Part shown: positions 1-8,835 of the stretch, piece by piece
Position numbering within the stretch: the stretch's first letter is position 1
Layout of the letters: each line of letters starts with the position of its first letter
Assembly: GCF_000178975.2 (NCBI RefSeq)
Contig: NC_015065.1
Location: 1 to 64,000 of the forward strand
From: Granulicella tundricola MP5ACTX9
GTDB taxonomy: Bacteria > Acidobacteriota > Terriglobia > Terriglobales > Acidobacteriaceae
Direction of reading: 5' to 3'
Length of the DNA: 64,000 bases
The notes under the pieces: model-generated
What the model was told of the DNA's origin: nothing
Seen by the model: the letters and a program-made list of their open reading frames with translations, nothing else
The model's database searches: none
Position numbers and translations under genes: made by a program

Positions 1-19
1 GGTGGATTGTCAGCCGGGA

Positions 20-39
20 CAGGTAACAAACATGTATTG
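20..39 (+). promoter_or_regulatory. Left arm of a 20-bp inverted repeat, candidate operator
   Basis: The sequence CAGGTAACAAACATGTATTG matches, in inverted orientation, positions 147-166 at 19 of 20 bases. The ACATGT cores (30-35 and 151-156) are 121 bp apart, close to a whole number of helical turns. A related site, CAAACATGTT, lies at 4473-4482 beside the promoter of the convergent receptor gene. The pattern suggests a dimeric regulator acting on this small cluster or on a gene left of the window. Which regulator binds is unknown. Confidence 0.5.
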
Positions 40-146
40 TGAGGCGGTGGCGGGATGGAAAAGACTATGAAGATGGTCTTGCAACGGTAGTCAGCAGCGC
101 ATCGGACTGGGAGCTTCAGAGGCAGAGAGGCGTGCAGGTACAGGCG

Positions 147-166
147 CAATACATGTTTGTCACCTG
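147..166 (-). promoter_or_regulatory. Right arm of the 20-bp inverted repeat, candidate operator
   Basis: This is the reverse complement of 20-39 with one mismatch. It lies about 150 bp upstream of the enolase-superfamily gene start at 319. The rest of the 318-bp leader holds only a weak promoter-like pair: TTGCGT at 228-233 and TATGAT at 253-258, with a 19-bp spacer. I see no other gene in this leader. Confidence 0.5.
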
Positions 167-318
167 CTACACATGACAAGTTCGTGCGGAGCCATCTAGG
201 GTGGTGGGGTAGAGAAATCGGTAAGGATTGCGTCCCCAACCGACTGCTCTTTTATGATCTTCATGCTTCGCTTCAACCGAACATCAAACATCGTCTTCAT
301 TCATTCAGGGAAAACATC

Positions 319-1605
319 ATGCAGACCGACCGCCGCAATCTACTGAAGACCGCACTTACCGCAGGGGCCGCCGCGATGGCTCCCGGCGCTGCGCTTGGCC
401 AGTTCCTCAACGCTCCCCGTCATGGCCTGCCGGGCAACCTGCAGGAGCGCTATGCGAAGCTGGACGCCGTGCTGCAGCAGCCGGTCTTCAAGCGCGAACA
501 GTTCACCTCTCCGGTGATTATTGAGAGCGTTGAGTTGCTGCACTATAAGAACTCCTATCTGTGCCGGGTGCGGTCGAAGGATGGGGCGGAGGGGATTTCG
601 ATCTCGAACTCGCAGCAGATGGCGGTGCTGTATCCGCTGTTCGTGGATCGGATTGCGCCATTCTTTATTGGAAAAGACGCTCGCGATATCGAGAGCCTGA
701 TTCCGGCGGTGACGGTCTACGAGAGCAACTATAAGACGCAGAGCCTGGCGATCTGGGTGCCGATTGCGACGATCGAGTTTGCAATTCTGGATATGTTTGG
801 CAAGATGGCGAACAAGTCGATTGGCCTGTTGATCAGCGACAAGATCTATAACCCTTCGATCTCCGTGTACCAAGCGAACGGTGAGCGGGACAACACGGCG
901 GAGGAGGTTATCGAACATCTGAAGCGGGATGTGGCGCTGTCTCACGCGAAGGCGATCAAGTTCAAGCTGGGCGGGCGGATGAGCCATACGGAGTCTCCGA
1001 AGGGCCGCAGCGAAAAGCTGATTCCGCTGGTGCGCAAGACGTTCGGCGACCAGATGATTATCTCTGCCGATGCGAACGGATCGTATACGGCGAATCAGGC
1101 GATCCCGATCGGCAAGCTGATGCAGGAGTACAAGTACGCGTTCTACGAAGAGCCTGTGCCGTTCGACTGGTATGAGGAGACGAAGAAGGTTGGGGATGCG
1201 CTGGAGATTCCGATTGCGGGCGGTGAGCAGGAGCCGAGTACGCATAACTTCCGCTGGCTGATTGCGAACGGCGGGCTTTCGATTGTGCAGCAGGATATGT
1301 TTTACTTTGGCGGCATGATGCGGTGCATGCAGGTGGCGCGGATGGCGAATGCGTTCGGCAAGCAGTGCATTCCACACATCTCGTCTACTGGGCTGGGGTA
1401 TCTGTACATGATGCACTTTGTCTCCGCGATCCCGAACTCCGGGCCGTATCACGAGTTCAAGGAGTTCAATAACACGCTGCCTTACAAGTGCGCGACCTCC
1501 ACGCTGGTGCCGGATGCGAATGGCGTGATCAAGGTTCCTACAGGGCCGGGGGTTGGCGTGGAGATCGATCCTGATTACATTGCCAAGCACGAGGTGCCGT
1601 TGTAG
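319..1605 (+). CDS. Exported mandelate racemase/muconate-lactonizing-type enolase superfamily enzyme
   Basis: The 428-residue protein starts at the ATG at 319, because this places a twin-arginine signal (DRRNLLKT, then a hydrophobic stretch) at the N-terminus. A TTG at 157 would only add unrelated residues. The enolase-superfamily capping domain and barrel follow. Visible catalytic features are the K-F-K pair (K214 and K216) on the second strand, metal ligands D251, E277/E278 in YEEP and E303 in GGEQE, and H353 in IPHIS. Enzymes of this superfamily abstract a proton alpha to a carboxylate, so it is probably a sugar-acid dehydratase or racemase. The substrate cannot be read from sequence. Working in the periplasm is unusual for this superfamily. 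The stop codon overlaps the tail of the convergent receptor gene. Confidence 0.9.
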   Translation: MQTDRRNLLKTALTAGAAAMAPGAALGQFLNAPRHGLPGNLQERYAKLDAVLQQPVFKREQFTSPVIIESVELLHYKNSYLCRVRSKDGAEGISISNSQQMAVLYPLFVDRIAPFFIGKDARDIESLIPAVTVYESNYKTQSLAIWVPIATIEFAILDMFGKMANKSIGLLISDKIYNPSISVYQANGERDNTAEEVIEHLKRDVALSHAKAIKFKLGGRMSHTESPKGRSEKLIPLVRKTFGDQMIISADANGSYTANQAIPIGKLMQEYKYAFYEEPVPFDWYEETKKVGDALEIPIAGGEQEPSTHNFRWLIANGGLSIVQQDMFYFGGMMRCMQVARMANAFGKQCIPHISSTGLGYLYMMHFVSAIPNSGPYHEFKEFNNTLPYKCATSTLVPDANGVIKVPTGPGVGVEIDPDYIAKHEVPL

Positions 1606-4364
1606 GAGGCGGCCAGGGTGTTATCGCGCGTGGCCAACGTGCTGAGCAACTGGCGGGGAATCACGTTGAGCTGCGTGGCCCCGACGGGCAGATGAACCGA
1701 GTGGTTGCCGACGTAATCCACCTCAACCAGGAGGCTGGGTGTCAGCGACTGCTGCACGCCGAGGTTCCAGCGCAGGGAGTACGGATCATGCACGGCTGGC
1801 GCCGCGAACGCCACCGTCTGGCCCAGGAAGGTGCTTGCGCCGAGTGAGCTGCCGGGTGCGACGGTGAAGCCATTAGGAAATGGGTTGGAGAGCGTGTTTG
1901 CCGTGGTCAGGTAGTTGTTGTTCGTCGCGACGTAGGGCGTCGTGCTGGTAAAGCCTTCGTTGTTGACCTGCGCGCTTGAAGAGGTGGTGCCGTTTGCGCC
2001 TAGGTTGGAGAGGTTGATGGGCTGCACGAACATGGCAAAGCCGCCACGGATGACCGTCTTCTTATTAAGCGCAGGCGGTGTGAAGCTGAAGCCGATGCGC
2101 GGGCTGACGTTGTGCGAAAGCGTCTGGTAGATGGCACCGTTGGTCGCGCCGGTGGGATAGGTCAGGCCGCCGCTGGTGTTGAAGGAGCCGGCTGGAACCT
2201 GGCTGATCGGACTCGCCGCATAGGCCGCTGCCGCAGCTCCGGAGACGTTTGTCGCGGCCGTCGGGTTGAAGCCGTTGACGACGCGGCTGAGCTTCTCTTC
2301 CTGGGGGTTCTGGTGGTCGTAACGCAGGCCGAGGTTGAAGGTCAGGTTGTCGTTGACGCGCCAGTCATCCTGAACGAAGAAGGCCATGTAGTAGGCATGC
2401 ATGTTGGCCGTGGTGGCCTGGGTGTAGTTGCCGGCGGTGGGCAGGCCCAGCAGAAAACTGGCGAGCTCATAGGCAACCGGTTTGGGTGCAGAGCCGGAGG
2501 AGCTGGACTGCAGGAAGGTGGGGCCGAAGGTGAAGTTGCCGGAGGCGTCACCGAAGGTCGTGAGGTCAAGCCGGTATTGGCGGCCGTCGCCTCCTACCTT
2601 GATGGTGTGCCGCCCGGCCACTTTGACTAGATCTCCGAAGAGCTGATAACTCTGCGCAGGATCGTTGCTGGCAGTGTTGAAGCCGAGCGTCTGGAAGGTG
2701 CTGAAGTTCAGGAAGGGCAGCATGGGGAAGCGGCTGCCAGCGGTGAGCGAGGCTGGGAAGCCGATGGTGGTGGGGGAGAACGAGGTGCTGGCGGGGTAGG
2801 TGTATTCGTAGTTGTCGGTCCAGTTGGCGCGGACGTCGAGGACTGTGGATGGATTGACGGTGAAGACCTCGTCGACGGTTGCGCCGCGGTTGCCGCGCGT
2901 GGAGCCCTGGCCGGTGGCGCCGTTATCAAAGTAGTCGAACTTGTGATTGATGCGCAGGTTGCGGCGATAGTCCACGACCATGTGGCTGCGTGCGCTCATG
3001 TTCCAGTCGATGCGGATGAACTCGTTGTTGAAGGAGTCTGATGCGGGCGAGTTGCTGATGTAGTTTTGCGTACCGTCCGCGTTGGCGGCCGGGATATTTG
3101 CGGCAGGGTAAAGCTTCAGGTAGTTCAGCGCGATGGCGTTCAGGGGCAGGCCAGCGGCGGCGAGGTTGTTGTTGGCGATCGGCGAGCGGGTGACCGTGGT
3201 GCCGTTCTGCACGGCGGTGAAGGGGTTGAAGATCTGGTACGCGTTGACGGTGCCGTCAGAGCAGTGGCTGGGGTCTGTGCCGAGATAGCCTTTGGGGCAA
3301 CCGAGCGGCAGCAGGGCGGAGAAGTCGCCGGTGCGTTCGGCGGCTGTGGGGACGGTTAGCAGGGTGGAGGAGGGTGTGGAATCCGGCAATCCTTCTGCCG
3401 CTACGAAAAAGAAGAGCTTGTCCGTCCCGTTGAACACGTGGGGAATGCGGATGGGGCCGCCGAAGGTTCCGCCGAACTGGTTGAAGTGCGGCACCGGCCT
3501 GGGCTTGATGTTGGCGGGGTTGCTGACGTGCTTGTTGAAGTAGCTATTGGCACCGAGGGGCGAGACGACGCCGAACTCATAGAGCGAGCCGTGGTAGGCG
3601 TTCGATCCGGACTTCGTGATCTGGTTCATGACGCCACCGATGGTGTGGCCAAATCCGGCGTCGGTATCGAACGCACGCACGCTGACCTCCTGCACGGCTT
3701 CCTGGATGGGGCTGTACGCGATGGCGCCGCTCCAGACCGTGTCCGGTGAGCCATCGAGCAGGATCTCGCTGGTCTGCTGCGGGGTTCCGCCGATGCTGAA
3801 GCTGGACGCGCCGTTGTTATCGAAGGGGTGGACCTGGGACGGGTAAGAGGTGGCCACGACGCCGACTGCAAGCTCCGTCAGGACGAGCGGCGTGCGGCCG
3901 TTGATGGGGAAGTCTTCAACCTGATGGGTGGTGATGACCTGGCCTACGGATGAGTTTGCGGTGTCGACGAGCGGCGTGTCCGCGTTGACGCTGATGGTCT
4001 CCTGCGTGTTCCCGAGGGGGAGGGTGAGATCGATGATGGGGTGGGCGGCGGACTCCAGTGTCAGTCCGCTGCGGAGGACCTTCTTGAAGCCGGTCATCTC
4101 GACCGAGACCTCATAGGTGCCGGGCGGGAGGAAGGGGACTACATACTGGCCGGAGGCGTCGGTGAGGGTCTTGTTGAGGGTGCCGGTGGCGGTCTCGCGG
4201 ATGAGGACTTGCGCGCCTGAGATGGCGGCTCCGGTGGGGTCGGTCACGGAGCCGGAGATGGTGCCGCGGAACTCCTGTGCGCTGAGACCGGGCGCGGCCA
4301 GCGAGAGAGCGAGGAACGAAAGGGGCACGAGGGAAGAGCGGAGAGAGTGGCGCGAGTTGATCAT
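1575..4364 (-). CDS. Oar-like TonB-dependent outer-membrane receptor, C-terminally truncated
   Basis: The 929-residue protein has a Sec signal ending around LSAQ, a carboxypeptidase-regulatory Ig-like domain (about residues 30-120), a plug with TEILLDGSPD and GGVMNQITKSGSN motifs, and much of a beta barrel. Full-length relatives in this window are about 1,100-1,135 residues and end in a barrel strand with a terminal F. This one stops after the segment LNVIPRQLLSTLATRDN, so roughly 200 residues of barrel are missing. The last nine residues (from YNG) are read from the complement of the neighbouring enolase gene. A good promoter (TTGATT, 16 bp, TATAGT) and AGAGGT before the ATG suggest it is still transcribed. 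It is probably a non-functional remnant, although the frame is intact. Confidence 0.8.
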   Translation of the reverse strand: MINSRHSLRSSLVPLSFLALSLAAPGLSAQEFRGTISGSVTDPTGAAISGAQVLIRETATGTLNKTLTDASGQYVVPFLPPGTYEVSVEMTGFKKVLRSGLTLESAAHPIIDLTLPLGNTQETISVNADTPLVDTANSSVGQVITTHQVEDFPINGRTPLVLTELAVGVVATSYPSQVHPFDNNGASSFSIGGTPQQTSEILLDGSPDTVWSGAIAYSPIQEAVQEVSVRAFDTDAGFGHTIGGVMNQITKSGSNAYHGSLYEFGVVSPLGANSYFNKHVSNPANIKPRPVPHFNQFGGTFGGPIRIPHVFNGTDKLFFFVAAEGLPDSTPSSTLLTVPTAAERTGDFSALLPLGCPKGYLGTDPSHCSDGTVNAYQIFNPFTAVQNGTTVTRSPIANNNLAAAGLPLNAIALNYLKLYPAANIPAANADGTQNYISNSPASDSFNNEFIRIDWNMSARSHMVVDYRRNLRINHKFDYFDNGATGQGSTRGNRGATVDEVFTVNPSTVLDVRANWTDNYEYTYPASTSFSPTTIGFPASLTAGSRFPMLPFLNFSTFQTLGFNTASNDPAQSYQLFGDLVKVAGRHTIKVGGDGRQYRLDLTTFGDASGNFTFGPTFLQSSSSGSAPKPVAYELASFLLGLPTAGNYTQATTANMHAYYMAFFVQDDWRVNDNLTFNLGLRYDHQNPQEEKLSRVVNGFNPTAATNVSGAAAAAYAASPISQVPAGSFNTSGGLTYPTGATNGAIYQTLSHNVSPRIGFSFTPPALNKKTVIRGGFAMFVQPINLSNLGANGTTSSSAQVNNEGFTSTTPYVATNNNYLTTANTLSNPFPNGFTVAPGSSLGASTFLGQTVAFAAPAVHDPYSLRWNLGVQQSLTPSLLVEVDYVGNHSVHLPVGATQLNVIPRQLLSTLATRDNTLAASYNGTSCLAM

Positions 4365-4430
4365 GGGGACGGACCTCTTAGGCCTCGTGCTTTTGAGAGC
4401 GCGAGAATGTGCTTAACAACAAGCATCGCC

Positions 4431-4458
4431 ACTATAGGCATCTGCAGAATTGAATCAA
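4431..4458 (-). promoter_or_regulatory. Promoter of the truncated receptor gene
   Basis: Read on the minus strand there is a -35 TTGATT (complement of 4453-4458), a 16-bp spacer and a -10 TATAGT (complement of 4431-4436), about 70 bp from the receptor ATG. CAAACATGTT at 4473-4482, resembling the inverted repeat at 20-39/147-166, lies just upstream of the -35. The rest of the 374-bp gap 4365-4738 shows no gene I can support. Confidence 0.5.
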
Positions 4459-4738
4459 CGCTATGTGAGTAGCAAACATGTTCCGGTGCCGTTACAGGCT
4501 GAGCTGCCCGTTTGAATGGAAGAGAAACGAGGCTGCTGTCGGCGATCCGGCTTTGCACGGACCTTGCGGAAGACGTTGCGAATCAGAGCCTAGGAGGCAC
4601 CCTAGCGGCTGTGACATACACGTTGCTTACGGGTGGTATCCGGGTGCGGGTAAGAAGTCGTTTAGATTTGGGAGGATATCCCAGGCGGGTGCAGGCAACG
4701 ATCCCCAGCCAGCGACGTATAAACCGAGGAGTGCTGTT

Positions 4739-5167
4739 ATGAAACGATTGATTCCTGCCCTTGCTCTTGCTCTCGCTTCAAGTTTTGTCGCAGCCCAGAC
4801 TGGCGGTATCACCGTCTGGTCCAAGGGCATGCCGCCCGATGGTATTAAGGGGAAGGCGGAGTTTGGCGATCATGAGCTTTCGATCTCGCACCGCGAGAAG
4901 GATGGGCGCGCGGAGCTGCACAAGACAAAGGCGGACGTGATGGTGATCCAGTCCGGCACGGCGACACTGGTTTCGGGCGGTGAGGTCATCGATCCTGTCC
5001 CGACCGCTCCAAATGAGATCCAGGGCTCTGGGATTCGCAATGGGACGAAGCGCACGGTTGGGCCGGGGGATGTGATCGAGATTCCTATTGGGGTGCCGCA
5101 CCAATTCTTCCTGGCGCCCGGGACGCAGATCACCTACGTGGTCGTGAAGGTGGTCAAACAACCTTAG
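4739..5167 (+). CDS. Small exported cupin-domain protein
   Basis: The 142-residue protein begins at the ATG at 4739, preceded by GAGGAG at 4726-4731. Residues 1-19 form a Sec signal ending in FVAAQT. The rest is one cupin fold: an HREKDGRAELHK segment in the first motif region and PGDVIEIPIGVPHQFF, the classic second cupin motif with its metal-binding His. Single-domain exported cupins are often small sugar or acid isomerases or binding proteins, and the reaction cannot be assigned. The gene is followed directly by a strong hairpin terminator. It is not in an operon with either neighbour. Confidence 0.8.
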   Translation: MKRLIPALALALASSFVAAQTGGITVWSKGMPPDGIKGKAEFGDHELSISHREKDGRAELHKTKADVMVIQSGTATLVSGGEVIDPVPTAPNEIQGSGIRNGTKRTVGPGDVIEIPIGVPHQFFLAPGTQITYVVVKVVKQP

Positions 5168-5188
5168 GCCTGCCGGGTTGCGGAGAGC

Positions 5189-5224
5189 AAAAAGATGAGG
5201 ACCATTTCTGGTCCTCATCTTTTT
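5189..5224. terminator. Bidirectional intrinsic terminator
   Basis: A perfect 16-bp stem (AAAAAGATGAGGACCA at 5189-5204 with its complement at 5209-5224) closes a TTTC loop. It ends in five T on the plus strand and, by symmetry, five T on the minus strand. It separates the cupin gene (plus) from the convergent pullulanase gene (minus, stop at 5239) and can serve both. Confidence 0.9.
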
Positions 5225-5238
5225 ATGGCGGCTTGTTT

Positions 5239-8200
5239 CTACTGGTTGACGAAGACGACCGTGGTCAGGGAGGGGACGGTGAGCGTTCCTTTCTGGCGGT
5301 CGAACCTGGCGGTCTCCTTCAGGGTTGGATCGGCCTCTGCCTGCAGCGGATCAAGTTTGAGGGTAAGGCCTTTCAACTGCGCCGCTGTGAAGCTCTGCTC
5401 CTGGTCGCTGGCGTTGAAGACTACGACGATCTGGCCGTAAGGACCATAGTTGCGTGCGTTCGCCTGCAGATTCATCACGATCAGGCCGGGGACCTGGGAC
5501 GGACCCGCGTTCAGGAACGTGAGGTGCTGCTGGATCTCCGCTGCGTTGGACATGCTGAAGAGCGGCGAGCTCTCGCGAATGCGCAGGAAGGTCTGGAAGG
5601 CGCGGGTTGTGCTCTGGATATCGGCTGGTTGCGGTTTGTAGGCACCGTTGGCGAGCAGCGGTTGCTGGAAGCTCCACTGCGAGCTGTTCTGGCTGGCGAT
5701 GGGCAGGCCGATGCCCCAGTTGTTGCCGGTCCCCGTCCAGTCGATCTTGTTGAACCAGTCTCCAGAGTCATAGGCGTTCTGATCCATGTCCCTTGACCGC
5801 AGTAGATCGTCGCCGGCATGGAAGAAGGGCACGCCCTGGCCGAGGGCGACGAGGCTCATTGCGAGGACCTGACGCTTGGCACGGATGGCGGACGAGTCGT
5901 TGAGCGAGGCCTTGACCTGGATGGTGTCGAAGAGATCCTGGTTGTCGTGGACGGAGACGTAGTTGACTGCTTCGATCGGCGTGGCGGTGTAGCCTGTCGG
6001 CTGGCCCTGGTAGTCGAGCTGCGCACCGGTGATCGTCTTGCCGGTGGCATCGACGAAGGTGTAGTCGCGCAGGTTGCCGGTCAGGCCAACCTTGATCCAG
6101 TCGGTGCGATGGAGGAGCGTCGACTGCTGGTCTGCGGCAGAGGTTCCGGCGATGGAGGTTGTGTAGAGGCTTGGGTCAGTGAGCAAGCCGGTGGCGAAGC
6201 CCTGGACACGCTCGTCGTCAAACGGGCCGCCGCCGCGAACGCCATCGCGCATGCGGTCGTTGAAGCTGCCGATGCCTGTGCCGAAGAGGTTGGACTGCTG
6301 AGCGTTGACGCCGAGTGCGCTGTTGGCGGTCTCGCCAAAGCTGAAGCCTTCGCCGTAGATGTAGATCTTGCTTCCGTCGATCCCGTCGCGCTCAGGCGTG
6401 AGCTTTGCAAGGGCCTTCTTGATCTCCTCCAGATTCTTGACGAAGGTGAAGCTCATAATGTCGAAACGGAAGCCGTCGATCTTGTACTTCTTGGCGTTCC
6501 ACAGGATGGCATCCTGCTGTAGCTTGCCCATCATGAGATGTTCTGTGGCCGTATCGGCGCAGCAGCTTCCGGTCTCCAGATTGCCGTCTGCGTCCAGGCG
6601 GTTATAGTAGTCCGGCACGACCTCGTCGAGGATCGAGTTCGTCGCCTCACCGAAGCCGCTGGTGTGATTGAAGACCACATCCTGGATCACGCGCAGGCCG
6701 GCGTGGTGCAGGCTCATGACCATCTCGCGATACTCCCGGACGCGCTGATCGGGGTTGACGGCGTAGCTGCCTTCTGGGGCTAGGTAGTGATCCGGGTCGT
6801 AACCCCAGTTGTAGGCGTCGGCACTCTGGATTGCGGTGACGGCAGCCTGCTGGCTTTGTGAGTCCGGTGCAAAGGAGGTGAGGTCCGGGGTCGTCGCCCA
6901 GGTGCTCTTATCCTCATTCACACTGTTGAAGTGGAAGGTGGGCAGCAGATGCACGGCCTTGAGGCCTGACTGTGCCAAGGTCCGCAGATGCTCCATGCCA
7001 TCCGAGTTCCGGTCCGTGAATGCGAGGTACATGCCGCGGTGAGCGGTCGGAACCGTTTTATCGCCGATGCTGAAGTCCCGCAAGTGCAGCTCATAGATCG
7101 TCAGGTCGTTCAGGCGATCCAAGTAGGGCGAACGATCGAAGTCCCAGCCGTATGGCTTGTTCGAGTCGGCGTCGACATCCGTGAGGCGGCTCTTTGTGCC
7201 GTTGAGTGCAATGTCGATCGAGTAAGGATCGGACACGATATTCTCCACGACCTGGCGTGTGCTGGGTGCGTAGACCATCTCATCCAGCAGGTAGTATTTG
7301 CCGATCCATGACTCATCCAGCTTCGCCACCCAGACGCCATCATGCTCATGCATGGTGACGACCTGCGCCGGAGCCGTATCGGTGGATGCCTTGAAGAGCT
7401 GCAGCTTCATCGTCTGCGCGGTGGGCGCCCAGACCTTTACCTTGACGCGCCCGTCTTCATCGTCGGCGAAGTCAGACCAGCAGTCATCAAAGCCGGAGTG
7501 CCGCACGATTACGCCAAGCTGACCGGTGTACGCATAGAGATCGTCCAGCACTCCCGCGTTCTGGACCCCGGTGGCATAGCTTGAGGTTCCGTCGCTCTTC
7601 AGCACCGTCACTGCGAGCTGTCCCTGTACCAGGTTAAGGTAGGCCGCCGCTGAGATGTTTGCGGGCAGCGTCAAGACTGTGTACCCGGTTGCAAGCTGGG
7701 GGAACCGGGCAATCTGCTGCGCCGTCAGGGAGCCGCTAGCCTTTAACGTCACCTTAGTCCCGCCTGTGACGCCGTTGGCTCCGAGCGCCAGGGCCGCGCT
7801 CTTGTCACTGGAGAGGTAGTAGCTGCCGCCGGGTGCCGCGTAGGCGTTCTGGATCAGGATTGTCTTCTTGTCGATCCAGAAGGCCTGCAGCTTGAGGAAG
7901 TTTGCGTTCAGCAACTGTGCCGCAGTTGGCTGAGTCAGGTAGACTGTTGGATCGCCGGAGATGATCCAGGCTTCGTTGTAGTCCGCGACATCCAGGTGCA
8001 GGTCCGCAGGGGTGTTCTTCGTGCCAGTCGCGATGTTATGGACGATGAAGCCGAGGTCGTTCGGATTGGGGATCAGGGGTACATCGTAATAAGCCCCGTA
8101 CGCATCAGTGCCGGTTGGGAAGATGGGACCGCTGTTGTAGTTGCTTTCATCCTCTGTCGTATCGTTGAAGGCATAGACGGTCCAGTTGGTGTAGATCCCA

Positions 8201-8676
8201 TCCGGACGATAAAAGTGAATTCGCGCCGTATTCGCGGGGATATTGGGATTCTTATGATTGACGGGGATCGGCGGCTGCGTGGTGGTGAGAGAGGTGGCAC
8301 CGGAAAGTTGGTAGAAGTTGCTGCCTTGTGATGGGTCGGCATACTCATTCTGCGGCGTGTCCTTGGTATCGCCCATGTGCACGATGATGCCGACGCTCTG
8401 CGCCCCTGACGCGCCCGCCACCACGCCCACGTCAAAGAATGCGCCAAAGCTATCCGTGCCCGTGACCTGGACGGGGCCGCTCTCGAAGTTGCTGGTATCT
8501 TCCGTCGTCTGGCCGAACCCGTAGACGGTCCATCCCGTGTAAACGGCATCGGCACGGTGATAGTGGATGCGGATATGGTTTGCTGGAATGGGCGTCTGCG
8601 CCTGGAGGACCACACCAAGGCCGCAAAGCAGGAAAACAAAGAGACGGAAAACTCCCAGGCAGAATTTACGCTGCAT
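5239..8676 (-). CDS. pulA: Secreted type I pullulanase (GH13) with two N-terminal starch-binding domains
   Basis: The 1145-residue protein hydrolyses alpha-1,6 branch points of pullulan and starch outside the cytoplasm. A Sec signal (1-26) is followed by two similar CBM41-like modules (about 30-125 and 150-235, each with an IHYHR or IHFYR strand and a TGWTVYGF or TNWTVYAF motif), a pullulanase N2 domain (about 245-410), a CBM48-like domain and the GH13 barrel. The type I signature YNWGYDP is present. GH13 regions are DVVFNH (I), GFRFD with nucleophile D739 (II), YGEGF with acid E776 (III) and VHDNQD with D911 (IV). A pullulanase C-terminal beta domain closes the protein. GGAGG precedes the ATG. 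It is divergent from a propeller histidine kinase that may control it. Confidence 0.95.
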   Translation of the reverse strand: MQRKFCLGVFRLFVFLLCGLGVVLQAQTPIPANHIRIHYHRADAVYTGWTVYGFGQTTEDTSNFESGPVQVTGTDSFGAFFDVGVVAGASGAQSVGIIVHMGDTKDTPQNEYADPSQGSNFYQLSGATSLTTTQPPIPVNHKNPNIPANTARIHFYRPDGIYTNWTVYAFNDTTEDESNYNSGPIFPTGTDAYGAYYDVPLIPNPNDLGFIVHNIATGTKNTPADLHLDVADYNEAWIISGDPTVYLTQPTAAQLLNANFLKLQAFWIDKKTILIQNAYAAPGGSYYLSSDKSAALALGANGVTGGTKVTLKASGSLTAQQIARFPQLATGYTVLTLPANISAAAYLNLVQGQLAVTVLKSDGTSSYATGVQNAGVLDDLYAYTGQLGVIVRHSGFDDCWSDFADDEDGRVKVKVWAPTAQTMKLQLFKASTDTAPAQVVTMHEHDGVWVAKLDESWIGKYYLLDEMVYAPSTRQVVENIVSDPYSIDIALNGTKSRLTDVDADSNKPYGWDFDRSPYLDRLNDLTIYELHLRDFSIGDKTVPTAHRGMYLAFTDRNSDGMEHLRTLAQSGLKAVHLLPTFHFNSVNEDKSTWATTPDLTSFAPDSQSQQAAVTAIQSADAYNWGYDPDHYLAPEGSYAVNPDQRVREYREMVMSLHHAGLRVIQDVVFNHTSGFGEATNSILDEVVPDYYNRLDADGNLETGSCCADTATEHLMMGKLQQDAILWNAKKYKIDGFRFDIMSFTFVKNLEEIKKALAKLTPERDGIDGSKIYIYGEGFSFGETANSALGVNAQQSNLFGTGIGSFNDRMRDGVRGGGPFDDERVQGFATGLLTDPSLYTTSIAGTSAADQQSTLLHRTDWIKVGLTGNLRDYTFVDATGKTITGAQLDYQGQPTGYTATPIEAVNYVSVHDNQDLFDTIQVKASLNDSSAIRAKRQVLAMSLVALGQGVPFFHAGDDLLRSRDMDQNAYDSGDWFNKIDWTGTGNNWGIGLPIASQNSSQWSFQQPLLANGAYKPQPADIQSTTRAFQTFLRIRESSPLFSMSNAAEIQQHLTFLNAGPSQVPGLIVMNLQANARNYGPYGQIVVVFNASDQEQSFTAAQLKGLTLKLDPLQAEADPTLKETARFDRQKGTLTVPSLTTVVFVNQ

Positions 8677-8728
8677 AAAACCCTCCAGAAAACGAATGCA
8701 GAAGAGTAAGCCAGCACGGAGCAGAGAG

Positions 8729-8758
8729 TGTCAAGTGTGACAGTCAAAACACTTTGAC
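8729..8758. promoter_or_regulatory. Two adjacent inverted repeats in the divergent pullulanase/kinase promoter region
   Basis: TGTCA-AGTG-TGACA (8729-8742) directly abuts GTCAAA-ACAC-TTTGAC (8743-8758). Both have short perfect arms around a 4-base centre, and the centres are 15 bp apart. They lie between the start codons of the pullulanase (8676, minus) and sensor kinase (8836, plus) genes. They are candidate binding sites for a dimeric regulator. The TTTGAC and TTGAC elements could also be -35 boxes. Confidence 0.4.
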
Positions 8759-8835
8759 CTGATGGTGGACGGACCATTCCGCGGATGACGAAATCCCATC
8801 CTGTTCTACACTGAGCGCGGAGACACGACACGTTC

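Noticed and set aside
340..1590. Minus-strand Arg-rich frame opposite the enolase-superfamily gene
   Set aside because: Composition (Arg, His, Leu, Pro) is typical of an antisense shadow, and all catalytic motifs are on the plus strand.
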